This document shows, piece by piece, positions 22,248 through 34,900 of a DNA stretch of 64,000 nt. The stretch comes from Echinarachnius parma (Eukaryota > Echinodermata > Echinoidea > Clypeasteroida > Echinarachniidae). The first letter of the stretch is position 1; the number at the start of each line of letters is the position of its first letter. Location of the stretch: positions 220,012 through 284,011 of the forward strand of contig JBAMJV010003345.1 in NCBI GenBank assembly GCA_037951105.1. The letters are read 5' to 3'. The notes beneath the pieces are model-generated. The model was not told the origin of the DNA. It searched no databases and worked only from the letters and a program-made list of their open reading frames with translations. The position numbers and the translations under genes were made by a program.

Positions 22248-23198
22248 TTAAAAACCGATGTCAATACCAATAAATGTATTTTATTGGAATGTATGGCAAT
22301 ACAAAAAAATTAAATAAAATACTTAGACGACGGGGGCCAAGTAGAGACCTATGGATTTCGATTTATTGATTATTAATTGACATCTGAGAAGTGGTGGCCT
22401 CCTGGCCCCAACCGTTTCATTGCTTTAAAACCGATGTCAAGGAAATATATACCAATAGATGTATTTTATTGGAGTATACAGCAATACAAAAAATTAAATA
22501 AAATACTCTGACGTCTGAGGCAGGACCTATGTATTTAATTTTATTGATTATAAATTGACATCTGAGAAGTGGTGGCCTCCTGGCCCCAGCCGTTTCATTG
22601 CTTTAAAACCGAGGACAAGGAAATATATAGCAATAGATGTATTTCATTGGAGTATATAGCAATACAAAAAAATTAATTAAATACTTAGACGGCTGAGGCC
22701 AAGTAGGGACCTATGTATTTCCATTTATTGATTATCAATTGACATCTGAGAAGTGGTGGCCTTCTGGCCTTAGCCGTTTCATTGCTTTACAAACGATGTC
22801 AAAGAAATTTTTACCAATATATGTATTTTATTGGAGTATATAGCAATACAAAGATATAAATTAAATACTTAGACGGCGGGGGCCAAGTAGGGACCTATGG
22901 ATTTCGATTTATTGATTATTAATTGACATCTGAGAAGTTGTGGCCTCCTGGCCCCAACCGTTTCATTGCTTTACAAACGATGTCAAGGAAATATTTACCA
23001 ATATATGTATTTTATTGGAGTATATAGCAATACAAAAACATAAATTAAATACTTAGACGGCTGAGGCCAGGTAGGGACGTATGTATTTCATTTTATTGAT
23101 TATCAATTGACATCTGAGAAGTGGTGGCCTCCTGGCCCCAGCCGTTTCATTGCTTTAAAACCGATGTCAAGGAAATATTTTCCAATAGATGTATTTTA
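22248..23198 (+). repeat. Satellite B (~183 bp units), left part
   Basis: Five units sharing AAAACCGATGTCAAGGAAAT, TGTATTTTATTGGAGTATA, ATACTTAGACGGC, GATTATCAATTGACATCTGA, GAAGTGGTGGCCTCCTGGCC and CCGTTTCATTGCTTTA. The array is interrupted at 23199 and resumes at 25653. Confidence 0.9.
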
Positions 23199-23476
23199 CA
23201 GTGTTGTATCCGAGTCCACCCAATCCGAGTCCGAGACCGAGTCCGAGTCCAGACTGTCCGAGTCCGAGACCGAGACCGAGTCCAGACCATCCGAGTCCGA
23301 GTCCGAGTCCGAGTCCAGACCATCCGAGTCCGAGACCGAGTCCGAGTCCAACTCTTTTTTTTTTATTAATTATTTTTATTTTACATTGATTCATTTTCTT
23401 TTCCAAAAGGCAATTGATCTATCACTCGATCAAGTGATTAACCCTAGATATGTGTCACATAATATGCACTCATTAA

Positions 23477-24013
23477 AGGGGTAGTTTAGTTTTGGTAGAG
23501 AGGGCGCTGCACATCACAATTTCTTTGTGAGGTAATGAAAAACTGAGTGCCGAATTTGAGAGAACATGCAATTTTAATGGCAGAATAAACTTTATTTGGT
23601 CAAAATCGACCCAGAAACGGCTAAAATATCAATAAATATATCTGATCTTATAATTATTTGGGGCCCAAATAATTAGATGATTTTTAGAAAAAATTTTTAA
23701 AATGCTTGCACTTTTTCAAAAATTTTCAAAAGCGTTTTTTAAATAGTTGTTGATGATCTCGCTATTCAATCATTATATCAATAAAACATCACATGCATAA
23801 TTTTGTATGAAAAATGGTTAAAAACCAATGCCTTTTTAAAAAGCGCCCTCTTGTGTTTTAATGGCTGTTTTTGAATGATAACAGGCTTTTTACTTAGTCG
23901 TTTGTAATTTTGTATACCTTTCGAGCATGGTGGAGTTATAACTATTAGTTTATAATGTTACTGTGCATGTTTTGGCTACTAAAGTTCAGCCTTACCAAAA
24001 CTAAACTACCCCT
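23477..24013 (+). mobile_element. TTAA MITE family AGGGGTAGTT, copy 1
   Basis: Starts AGGGGTAGTTTAGTTTTGGT, ends with the complement ACCAAAACTAAACTACCCCT, and is flanked by TTAA on both sides (23473-23476, 24014-24017). TTAA duplication is typical of piggyBac-type transposition. A second copy with the same interior lies at 49037. It is nested in the hAT element. Confidence 0.88.
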
Positions 24014-24054
24014 TTAAGGGCTCCCCGGCACTCACGTTTTTTTTTAACAGGCCC

Positions 24055-24995
24055 TTTTGGGCCAGTAGATTTGTTTCAATTATTGTATGGGTATATTCGT
24101 TGTATTACTTATTATGGCGTTATGAAGGGTAATATAGTCACCCGACGTTGTGAGATATTATGTATGCGAGCGAACGGAGCGAGCTAGAAAATTTTACCTA
24201 TTTCACAGCGGAAAATTGCCATTTATTTCAATTACTGTATGGCTATATTCGTTTTATTACTTATGATATGGCGTTATAAAGAGAAATACAATCACCCGAC
24301 GTTGTGAAATATTTTGTATGCGAGCGAGCGGACCGAGCTTGAAAATTTTACCTATTTCACAGCGGAAAATTGCCATTTGTTTCAATTACTGTATCGCTAT
24401 ATTCATGTTATTACTTATGATATGGCGTTATAAAGGGAAATACAATCACCCGACGTTGTGAAATATTTTGTATGCGAGCGAGCGGAGCGAGCTTGAACAT
24501 TTTACCTATTTCACAGCGGAAAATTGCCATTTGTTTCAATTATTGTATGGATATATCCGTTTTATTACTTATGATATGGCGTTATGAAGGGTAATATAAT
24601 CACCCGACGTTGTGAAATATTATGTATGCGAGCGAGCGGAGCGAGCTTGAAAATTTTACCTATTTCACAGCCGCAAATTGCCATTTATTTCAATTACTGT
24701 ATGGCTATATTCGTTTTATTACTTATGATATGGCGTTATAAAGGGAAATACAAAGGCACCCGACGTTGTGAAATATTTTGTATGCGAGCGAGCGGAGCGA
24801 GCTTGAAAATTTTACCTATTTCACAGCGGAAAATTGCCATTTGTTTCAATTATTGTATGGGTATATTCGTTTTATTACTTATGATATGGCGTTATGAAGG
24901 ATAATATAATCACCCGACGTTGTGAAATATTATGTATGCGAGCGGAGCGGAGCGAGCTTGAAAATTTTAGCAATTTCACAGCGGAAAATCCCAAA
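24055..24995 (+). repeat. 154 bp tandem array inside the hAT element, six copies
   Basis: Units contain ATGGCGTTATAAAGGGAAAT, CACCCGACGTTGTGAAATAT, GCGAGCGAGCGGAGCGAGC, and TTTCACAGCGGAAAATTGCC. The CCCGACGTTGTG motif recurs at spacings of 152-159 bp. Confidence 0.9.
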
Positions 24996-25200
24996 ATCCC
25001 GGAGAAAATGAGGGAGAAAAGAGGGGAAAGGAATACATGAAAAAAGGGACCCGCATGTCTAAGGATTTTTTTAATGAAAAGGGGACCCATGTCTAAGGAT
25101 CTTTTTTGAAAAAGTCACCCTTCCCAGCGGCACATCCCCGTATACCCAATATACGTGAGTACCCCCCCCCCCCCCCCCCCCCCGGGTGTTTGATAGCCGA
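24996..25200. repeat. Repeat tail with poly-C run inside the hAT element
   Basis: Two copies of GGGACCC(GC)ATGTCTAAGGA are followed by ATACGTGAGT and a C-run at 25162-25183. ACTCACGT near 24029 is its possible inverted partner, so this and the 154 bp array may form another nested element spanning about 24018-25190. Confidence 0.45.
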
Positions 25201-25652
25201 ACATTTTCAGAATCGCGGTGTCAATTCATAAAAAAGACAGTATAAAATGAAAGCATACCTATCAAATATAAGCTTGGGCTATTTGTTATGGATATGTAAC
25301 TTCCGTGTCCATTCGTTTCTCACAAATGTGATTTTTTGCTCACTTTCTTGTTGGTTGTCAGTTCATTCGCTATCTCTTTTTCAAGCAACAATCGCTTGGT
25401 GGATTGGATAGAATATTTGGCTTGTTTCTTGCAGAATTATAGCACAGAATAGCCAATATACAAGTATACAAAATATACGGAAATTGGCCGGTCTCGAGCT
25501 GGACTCGGCCCGAGTCATCGAGTCAACGACCTTCGAGTCCGAGTCCGAGGCCGAGTCCAGGGTCCCCGAGTCCGAGTCCGAGGCCGAGGCCGGCAATGTC
25601 GACCTCGAGTCCGGTCTCGAGACCAAGACCGGCCTCGAGTCATACAACACTG

Positions 25653-26480
25653 GTATTTTATTGGAGTATATAGCAATACAAACAATTAAATTAAATACGT
25701 TCACGTCTGAGGCAGGACCTATGTATTTCAGTTTATTGATTATCAATTGACATCTTAGAAGTGGTGGCCTTCTGGCCCCAGCCGTTTCATTGCTTTACAA
25801 ACGATGTCAAGGAAATTACCAATATATGTATTTTATTGGAGTATATAGCAATACCAAAAATTAAATAAAATACTTAGACGGCAGGGGCCAGGTAGGGACC
25901 TATGGATTTCGACTCATTGATTATCAATTGACATCTGAGAAGTGGTAGCCTCCTGGCCCCAGCCGTTCCATTGCCTTAAAACCGATGACAAGGAAATATA
26001 TACCAATATATGTATTTTATTGGAGTATAAGGCAATTCAAAAAATAAAATAAAATACTTAGACGTCTGAGGCCAGGTAGGGACCTATGTATTTCAGTTTA
26101 TTGATTATCACTTGACATCTTAGAATTGGTGGCCTCCTGGCCCCAGCCGTTTCATTGCTTTAAAAACGATGTCAAGAAAATATATACCAATAGATGTATT
26201 TTATTGGAGTATAAGGCAATTCAAAAAATAAAATAAAATACTTAGACGTTTGAGGCCAGGTAGGGACCTATGTATTTCAGTTTATTGATTATCAATTGAC
26301 ATCTTAGAATTGGTGGCCTTCTGGCCCCAGCCGTTTCATTGCTTTACAAACGATGTCAAGGAAATATTTACCAATATATGTATTTTATTGGAGTATATAG
26401 CAATACAAACAATTAAATAAAATACTTAGACGGCATGGGCCAGGTAGGGACCTATGTATTTCCATTCATTGATTATCAAT
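25653..26480 (+). repeat. Satellite B (~183 bp units), right part
   Basis: Four further units in the same orientation and register as 22248-23198, ending inside a unit near TTCATTGATTATCAAT at 26480. Confidence 0.9.
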
Positions 26481-27173
26481 AATAAAGGAGTATTATGTTC
26501 CCCCTCTTTTGTTTAAGGGTTTTTATTAAAAAAATGATGGCTAGGGGGAGCAATCATAGCTATATGACTCTAGCATATTATTTTTAAAAGACAAAGTATA
26601 TTATCAATATCGCTGCTGTATGTTTAGGTAAAATGTCTTCTATTGAGTCAAATATATATGTGTAAGCAGATCTTTTCCGAACAAAAATATTTCATGTTTC
26701 TTTTGTGTTCGGTTTCAGCTGCCCGTTTGCTGTCCATACGAACTGAACATCGTAATATGTTGCTGATGTTATTGTTTCATGTAGTTTTTAATTCCAACGC
26801 ACAAATAAACCATCAATAGGGTCATATGCTGATACTTATTTTAAAGATTTTATATTAGGTTCATGGCAAAGGTTACGAAAGTGACCAGTGGTATCGAAAG
26901 TCCGTACAATTCCTAGACTTAGGAGCCTTTCTTGCAGGACGACTGTCGTATGTAATGCAGTCGTAGTCACGTGACAGTTAGGACGCTCTTAGATGAGACC
27001 CTTACATAAAACGCGCCCCTGATCCTGTAATTATTAGCAGATTTGACTTCGGTATAATGATCATAGTAGCATAATACGAGGGTCGCGAGCATATCAACCT
27101 CTTAAACAAAGCAGATTATAACCACAGCCTTATCCAAGGGGCTTGGCATTGTGCGCTCGCGTGTTTGTCAAAC
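26481..27173. other. Non-coding spacer
   Basis: No gene seen. A decayed relative of the GGGGCCTGTTTC MITE may lie at about 26926-27018 (TAGGAGCCTTTCTTGCAGGA ... ACGCGCCCCTG). Confidence 0.4.
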
Positions 27174-28369
27174 GATTACAATAGGTAATGTAACTTCCCC
27201 ACTCAAAAGCGTGCAGTGAAAAGCGCTCAAGTGGTTCACCATGAAAACAAAAGCATAGGGTCAGACTCAAGTGCGAACTTCCTGCCGTTTGTAGCCTTTA
27301 TCCAGAGGCTTGGTCAGCTAGGTCATGATCACGAGACGGCACCCGCACTTGACCCGAGTCGAAATGTGTGGTGCCGTCAAAGAAATTGATGGCCCTTTCA
27401 TCATGTCCAATGATTTAATCTTCCATGTTACGACACGTCATTACCCGAGTTGTTTTTCTGTGGCTTTATATATAATATAAGTTGTGCAATGCAAATGGAA
27501 TTCAAAATAAAATTTACACCATTTTTTTATTTTTAATATACACTTTGTAACAAATTGTAATGAATAATCCATTTAAATAAAACTACTAATAAATATATAT
27601 TGGCGAAACAAATCGTTAGAATGACATGATGCTTTAAATAAGATCAAATTTTAGTAACAAATGCAGACACATGCATCGAAATGATTATGAATGTGAACAT
27701 GATAACAACGAGAATATTAATATAAATGTCGATGTTAATAATAGTTGTGGTGGTGGTGGGATGGTTTCGATGATTACAATAGGTAATGTAACTTCCCCAC
27801 TCAAAAGCGTGCAGTGAAAAGCGCTCAAGTGGTTCACCATGAAAACAAAAGCATAGGGTCAGACTCAAGTGCGAACTTCCTGCCGTTTGTAGCCTTTATC
27901 CAGAGGCTTGGTCAGCTAGGTCATGATCACGAGACGGCACCCGCACTTGACCCGAGTCGAAATGTGTGGTGCCGTCAAAGAAATTGATGGCCCTTTCATC
28001 ATGTCCAATGATTTAATCTTCCATGTTACGACACGTCATTACCCGAGTTGTTTTTCTGTGGCTTTATATATAATATAAGTTGTGCAATGCAAATGGAATT
28101 CAAAATAAAATTTACACCATTTTTTTATTTTTAATATACACTTTGTAACAAATTGTAATGAATAATCCATTTAAATAAAACTACTAATAAATATATATTG
28201 GCGAAACAAATCGTTAGAATGACATGATGCTTTAAATAAGATCAAATTTTAGTAACAAATGCAGACACATGCATCGAAATGATTATGAATGTGAACATGA
28301 TAACAACGAGAATATTAATATAAATGTCGATGTTAATAATAGTTGTGGTGGTGGTGGGATGGTTTCGAT
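27174..28369 (+). repeat. Perfect 598 bp tandem duplication
   Basis: Bases 27174-27771 and 27772-28369 appear identical over their whole length, from GATTACAATAGGTAATG to GGTGGTGGGATGGTTTC. Each copy contains TGATCACGAGACGGCACCCG and GACCCGAGTCGAAATG, but no coding potential was recognised. The lack of divergence implies a very recent event or an assembly artefact. Confidence 0.92.
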
Positions 28370-28381
28370 GTAGTGATGACT

Positions 28382-28444
28382 TGTAAAGAAAATAATATGA
28401 TGATACGTTGATGATGATGATACGTTGATGATGATGATACGATG

Positions 28445-28476
<32 letters not shown>

Positions 28477-28530
28477 GATGATGATGATGATGGTGATGAT
28501 AATGATGATAATGATGATGATGGTGTTAAA
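28382..28530 (+). repeat. (GAT)n microsatellite
   Basis: Runs of GATGAT with GATACGTT and GGTGAT interruptions. Confidence 0.95.
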
Positions 28531-28539
28531 CATAAAAAA

Positions 28540-28935
28540 ATGACTGTCCTACCCCTTCCCCCCTCTCGACACTAGTCCCATAATCTGTTCATATTTAATA
28601 CAAAAACCTAAAACCAAGGAGGTAATATATACTGCTTTATATTCCATTATCCTGACCTACCCCCCCCCCCCCCCCCCCTTGGCTCCCCCTAACCATCCAT
28701 GAAACCTTGTTATGCCCTACCCCTTCCCCCCTCTCGACACTAGGTCCCATAATATGTTCATATTTAATTTTAAAAAACCTAAAACCAAGGAGGTAATATA
28801 TACTGCTTTATATTCCCTTATCCTGACCTACCCCCCCCCCCCCCCTTGGCTCCCCCTAACCATCCATGAAACCTTGTTATGCCCTACCCCTTCCCCCCTC
28901 TCGACACTAGTCCCATAATCTGTTCATATTTAATG
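28540..28935 (-). repeat. Satellite A, inverted copies (two to three units)
   Basis: Reverse complements of the poly-G unit: CCTCTCGACACTAGTCCCAT, CATAATCTGTTCATATTTAA, GGTAATATATACTGCTTTAT and CCATGAAACCTTGTTATGCC, with C-runs. The array changes to the 230 bp satellite at TTTAATGCTCTCATATGAGG. Confidence 0.92.
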
Positions 28936-31900
28936 CTCTCATATGAGGTAATTTACCTTTAAAGTACCCAAAATAGCCATCGAACGCACCCCCTCCCCTC
29001 GACCCTCGCCTATGCAATATGCCGCCCATAGACATAACACGCAGCTGAAAGATTACGGCTGGGTATGCCAGCCGTAATTTCAAATTTTCTATGTCTAAAA
29101 CCACTTATTTTTTCGAAATTTTTCTTTTAAAAGCTAGCTTATATATATCTGGCTACCCCCCACATATGCTCTCATATGAGGTAATTTACCTTTAAAGTAC
29201 CCGAAATCGCCATCTAACGCACCCCTCCTCAGGACCCTCGCCTATGCAATATACCGCCCATAGACATAACACGCAGCCCGAAAGATTACCTGTAGCTGGG
29301 TATGTCAGACGTAATTTCAATTTTCTATATCTTAAACCACTTATTTTTAAAAGATTTTTGATTTAAAAGCTAGCTAATATATCTGGCTATCCCGTACATA
29401 TGCTCTCATATGAGGTAATTTACCGTTAAAGTACCCGAAATCGCCATTGAACGCACCCCTCCCCTCGACCCTCGCCTATACAATATACCTCTCATAGACA
29501 CAACACACAGCCGAAAGATTACGGCTGGCTTCAGCCGGCGTAATTTCATTTTGTCCATATCTAAAACCACTTATTTATTCGAGATTTTAGTTTTAAAAGC
29601 TAGCTAATATATCTGGCTATCCCGTACATATGCTCTCATATGAGGTAATTTACAGTTAAAGTACCCGAAATCGCCATTGAACGCACCCCTCCCCTCGACC
29701 CTCGCCTATACAATATACCTCCCATAGACATAACACACAGCCGAAAGATTACGGCTGGCTTCAGCCTGAGTAATTTCGATTTTTCTATATCTAAAACCAC
29801 TTATTTTTTCGAGATTTTTCTTTTAAAAGCTAGCTAATATATCTGGCTATCCCGTACATATGCTCTCATATGAGGTAATTTACAGTTAAAGTACCCGAAA
29901 TCGCCATTGAACGCACCCCTCCCCTCGACCCTCGCCTATACAATATACCGCGCATAGCTACAACACGGGGCCGAAGGATTACGGCTGGGTATGCTAGCCG
30001 TAATTTCAATTTTTCCATATCTAAAACCACTTATTTTTTCGAGATTTTTTTTTTAAAAGCTAGCCAATATATCTGGCTATCCGGTACATATGCTCTGATA
30101 TGAGGTAATTTACCGTTAAAGTACTCGAAATCGCCATTGAACGCACCCCTCCCCTCGACCCTCGCCTATACAATATACCTCCCATAGACATAACACACAG
30201 CCGAAAGATTACGGCTGGCTTCAGCCTGAGTAATTTCGATTTTTCTATATCTAAAACCATTTATTTTTTCGAGATTTTTCTTTTAAAAGCTAGCTAATAT
30301 ATCTGGCTATCCCATACATATGCTCTCATATGAGGTAATTTACAGTTAAAGTACCCGAAATCGCCATTGAACGCACCCCTCCCCTCGACCCTCGCCTATA
30401 TAATATACCGCGCATAGCTACAACACGGGGCCGAAGGATTACGGCTGGGTATGCTAGCCGTAATTTCAATTTTTCCATATCTAAAACCACTTATTTTTTC
30501 GAGATTTTTCTTTTAAAAGCTAGCTAATATATCTGGCTATCCCGTACATATGCTCTCATATGAGGTAATTTACAGTTAAAGTACCCGAAATCGCCATTGA
30601 ACGCACCCCTCCCCTCGACCCACGCCTATACAATATACCGCGCATAGCTACAACACGGGGCCGAAGGATTACAGCTGGGTATGCTAGCCGTAATTTCAAT
30701 TTTTCCATATCTAAAACCACTTATTTTTTCGAGATTTTTTTTTTAAAAGCTAGCTAATATATCTGGCTATCCGGTACATATGCTCTGATATGAGGTAATT
30801 TACCGTTAAAGTACTCGAAATCGCCATTGAACGCAACCCTCCCCTCGACCCTCGCCTATACAATATACCTCCCATAGACATAACACACAGCCGAAAGATT
30901 ACGGCTGGCTTCAGCCTGAGTAATTTCGATTTTTCTATATCTAAAACCACTTATTTTTTCGAGATTTTTCTTTTAAAAGCTAGCTAATATATCTGGCTAT
31001 CCCGTACATATGCTCTCATATGAGGTAATTTACAGTTAAAGTACCCGAAATCGCCATTGAACACACCCCTCCCCTCGACCCACGCCTATACAATATACCG
31101 CGCATAGCTACAACACGGGGCCGAAGGATTACGGCTGGGTATGCTAGCCGTAATTTCAATTTTTACATATCTAAAACCACTTACTTTTTCGAGATTTTTA
31201 TTTTAAAAGCTAGCTAATATATCTGGCTATCCCGTACATATGCTCTCATATGAGGTAATTTACCGTTAAAGTACCCGAAATCGCTATTGAACGCACCCCT
31301 CCCCTCGATCCTCGCCTATACAAAATACCTCCCATAGACATAACACACAGCCGAAAGATTACGGCTGGCTTCAGCCTGAGTAATTTCATTTTTTCTATAT
31401 CTAAAACCACTTATTTTTTCGAGATTTTTTTTTTAAAAGCTAGCTAATATATCTGGCTATCCCGTACATATGCTCTCATATGAGGTAATTTACAGTTAAA
31501 TACCCGAAATCGCCATTGAACGCACCCCTCCCCTCGACCCACGTCTATACAATATACCGCGCATAGCTACAACACGGGGCCGAAGGATTACGGCTGGGTA
31601 TGCTAGCCGTAATTTCAATTTTTCCATATCTAAAACCACTTATTTTTTCGAGATTTTTTTTTTAAAAGCTAGCCAATATATCTGGCTATACCGTACATAT
31701 GCTCTCATATGAGGTAATTTACAGTTAAAGTACCCGAAATCGCCATTGAACGCACCCCTCCCCTCGACCCTCGCCTATACAATATACCTCCCATAGACAT
31801 AACACACAGCCGAAAGATTACGGCTGGCTTCAGCCTGAGTAATTTCATTTTTTCTATATCTAAAACCACTTATTTTTTCGAGATTTTTCTTTTAAAAGCT

Positions 31901-34900
31901 AGCTAATATATCTGGCTATCCCGTACATATGCTCTCATATGAGGTAATTTACAGTTAAAGTACCCGAAATCGCCATTGAACGCACCCCTCCCCTCGACCC
32001 TCGCCTATACAATATACCGCGCATAGCTACAACACGGGGCCGAAGGATTACGGCTGGGTATGCTAGCCGTAATTTAAAATTTTCCATATCTAAAACCACT
32101 TATTTTTTCGAGATTTTTTTTTAAAAAGCTAGCCAATATATCTAGCTATCCGGTACATATGCTCTGATATGAGGTAATTTACCGTTAAAGTACTCGAAAT
32201 CGCCATTGAACGCACCCCTCCCCTCGACCCTCGCCTATACAATATACCTCCCATAGACATAACACACAGCCGAAAGATTACGGCTGGCTTCAGCCTGAGT
32301 AATTTCGATTTTTCTATATCTAAAACCATTCATTTGTTCGAGATTTTTCTTTTAAAAGCTAGCTAATATATCTGGCTATCCCGTACATATGCTCTCATAT
32401 GAGGTAATTTACAGTTAAAGTACCCGAAATCGCCATTGAACGCACCCCTCCCCTCGACCCTCGCCTATACAATATACCGCGCATAGCTACAACACGGGGC
32501 CGAAGGATTACGGCTGGGTATGCTAGCCGTAATTTCAATTTTTCCATATCTAAAACCACTTATTTTTTCGAGATTTATCTTTTAAAAGCTAGCTAATATA
32601 TCTGGCTATCCCGTACATATGCTCTCATATGAGGTAATTTACAGTTAAAGTACCCGAAATCGCCATTGAACGCACCCCTCCCCTCGACCCTCGCCTATAC
32701 AATATACCGCGCATAGCTACAACACGGGGCCGAAGGATTACGGCTGGGTATGCTAGCCGTAATTTCAATTTTTCCATATCTAAAACCACTTATTTTTTCG
32801 AGATTTTTTTTTTAAAAGCTAGCCAATATATCTGGCTATCCGGTACATATGCTCTGATATGAGGTAATTTACCGTTAAAGTACTCGAAATCGCCATTGAA
32901 CGCACCCCTCCCCTCGACCCTCGCCTATACAATATACCTCCCATAGACATAACACACAGCCGAAAGATTACGGCTGGCTTCAGCCTGAGTAATTTCGATT
33001 TTTCTATATCTAAAACCACTTATTTTTTCGAGATTTTTCTTTTAAAAGCTAGCTAATATATCTGGCTATCCCGTACATATGCTCTCATATGAGGTAATTT
33101 ACAGTTAAAGTACCCGAAATCGCCATTGAACGCACCCCTCCCCTCGACCCTCGCCAATATACCGCGCATAGCTACAACACGGGGCCGAAGGATTACGGCT
33201 GGGTATGCTAGCCGTAATTTCAATTTTTCCATATCTAAAACCACTTATTTTTTCGAGATTTTTCTTTTAAAAGCTAGCTAATATATCTGGCTATCCCGTA
33301 CATATGCTCTCATATGAGGTAATTTACAGTTAAAGTACCCGAAATCGCCATTGAACGCACCCCTCCCCTCGACCCACGCCTATACAATATACCGCGCATA
33401 GCTACAACACGGGGCCGAAGGATTACAGCTGGGTATGCTAGCCGTAATTTCAATTTTTCCATATCTAAAACCACTTATTTTTTCGAGATTTTTTTTTTAA
33501 AAGCTAGCTAATATATCTGGCTATCCGGTACATATGCTCTGATATGAGGTAATTTACCGTTAAAGTACTCGAAATCGCCATTGAACGCACCCCTCCCCTC
33601 GACCCTCGCCTATACAATATACCTCCCATAGACATAACACACAGCCGAAAGATTACGGCTGGCTTCAGCCTGAGTAATTTCGATTTTTCTATATCTAAAA
33701 CCACTTATTTTTTCGAGATTTTTCTTTTAAAAGCTAGCTAATATATCTGGCTATCCCGTACATATGCTCTCATATGAGGTAATTTACAGTTAAAGTACCC
33801 GAAATCGCCATTGAACACACCCCTCCCCTCGACCCACGCCTATACAATATACCGCGCATAGCTACAACACGGGGCCGAAGGATTACGGCTGGGTATGCTA
33901 GCCGTAATTTCAATTTTTACATATCTAAAACCACTTACTTTTTCGAGATTTTTATTTTAAAAGCTAGCTAATATATCTGGCTATCCCGTACATATGCTCT
34001 CATATGAGGTAATTTACCGTTAAAGTACCCGAAATCGCTATTGAACGCACCCCTCCCCTCGATCCTCGCCTATACAAAATACCTCCCATAGACATAACAC
34101 ACAGCCGAAAGATTACGGCTGGCTTCAGCCTGAGTAATTTCATTTTTTCTATATCTAAAACCACTTATTTTTTCGAGATTTTTTTTTTAAAAGCTAGCTA
34201 ATATATCTGGCTATCCCGTACATATGCTCTCATATGAGGTAATTTACAGTTAAATACCCGAAATCGCCATTGAACGCACCCCTCCCCTCGACCCACGTCT
34301 ATACAATATACCGCGCATAGCTACAACACGGGGCCGAAGGATTACGGCTGGGTATGCTAGCCGTAATTTCAATTTTTCCATATCTAAAACCACTTATTTT
34401 TTCGAGATTTTTTTTTTAAAAGCTAGCCAATATATCTGGCTATACCGTACATATGCTCTCATATGAGGTAATTTACAGTTAAAGTACCCGAAATCGCCAT
34501 TGAACGCACCCCTCCCCTCGACCCTCGCCTATACAATATACCTCCCATAGACATAACACACAGCCGAAAGATTACGGCTGGCTTCAGCCTGAGTAATTTC
34601 ATTTTTTCTATATCTAAAACCACTTATTTTTTCGAGATTTTTCTTTTAAAAGCTAGCTAATATATCTGGCTATCCCGTACATATGCTCTCATATGAGGTA
34701 ATTTACAGTTAAAGTACCCGAAATCGCCATTGAACGCACCCCTCCCCTCGACCCTCGCCTATACAATATACCGCGCATAGCTACAACACGGGGCCGAAGG
34801 ATTGCGGCTGGGTATGCTAGCCGTAATTTAAAATTTTCCATATCTAAAACCACTTATTTTTTCGAGATTTTTTTTTAAAAAGCTAGCCAATATATCTAGC

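Larger units (their letters stand above)
23199..25652. mobile_element. Non-autonomous hAT-type transposon (2454 bp) with 8-bp TSD
   Basis: The ends are CAGTGTTGTATCCGAGTCCA and, at the right, TCATACAACACTG, giving an 11 bp terminal inverted repeat CAGTGTTGTAT. It is flanked by a perfect 8-bp duplication GTATTTTA (23191-23198 and 25653-25660). Removing it and one TSD copy restores the satellite B sequence GATGTATTTTATTGG. An 8-bp TSD and CA-G ends are the hAT hallmark. Subterminal regions (23209-23352 and 25503-25640) are rich in CGAGTCCGAGTC repeats, as hAT subterminal transposase sites often are. No transposase is present. It carries a nested TTAA MITE and a 154 bp tandem array. Confidence 0.88.

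Noticed and set aside
23107..23484. Ser/Glu-rich frame (SESESE)
   Set aside because: It arises from the GAGTCC subterminal repeats of the hAT element and crosses the insertion boundary at 23199.
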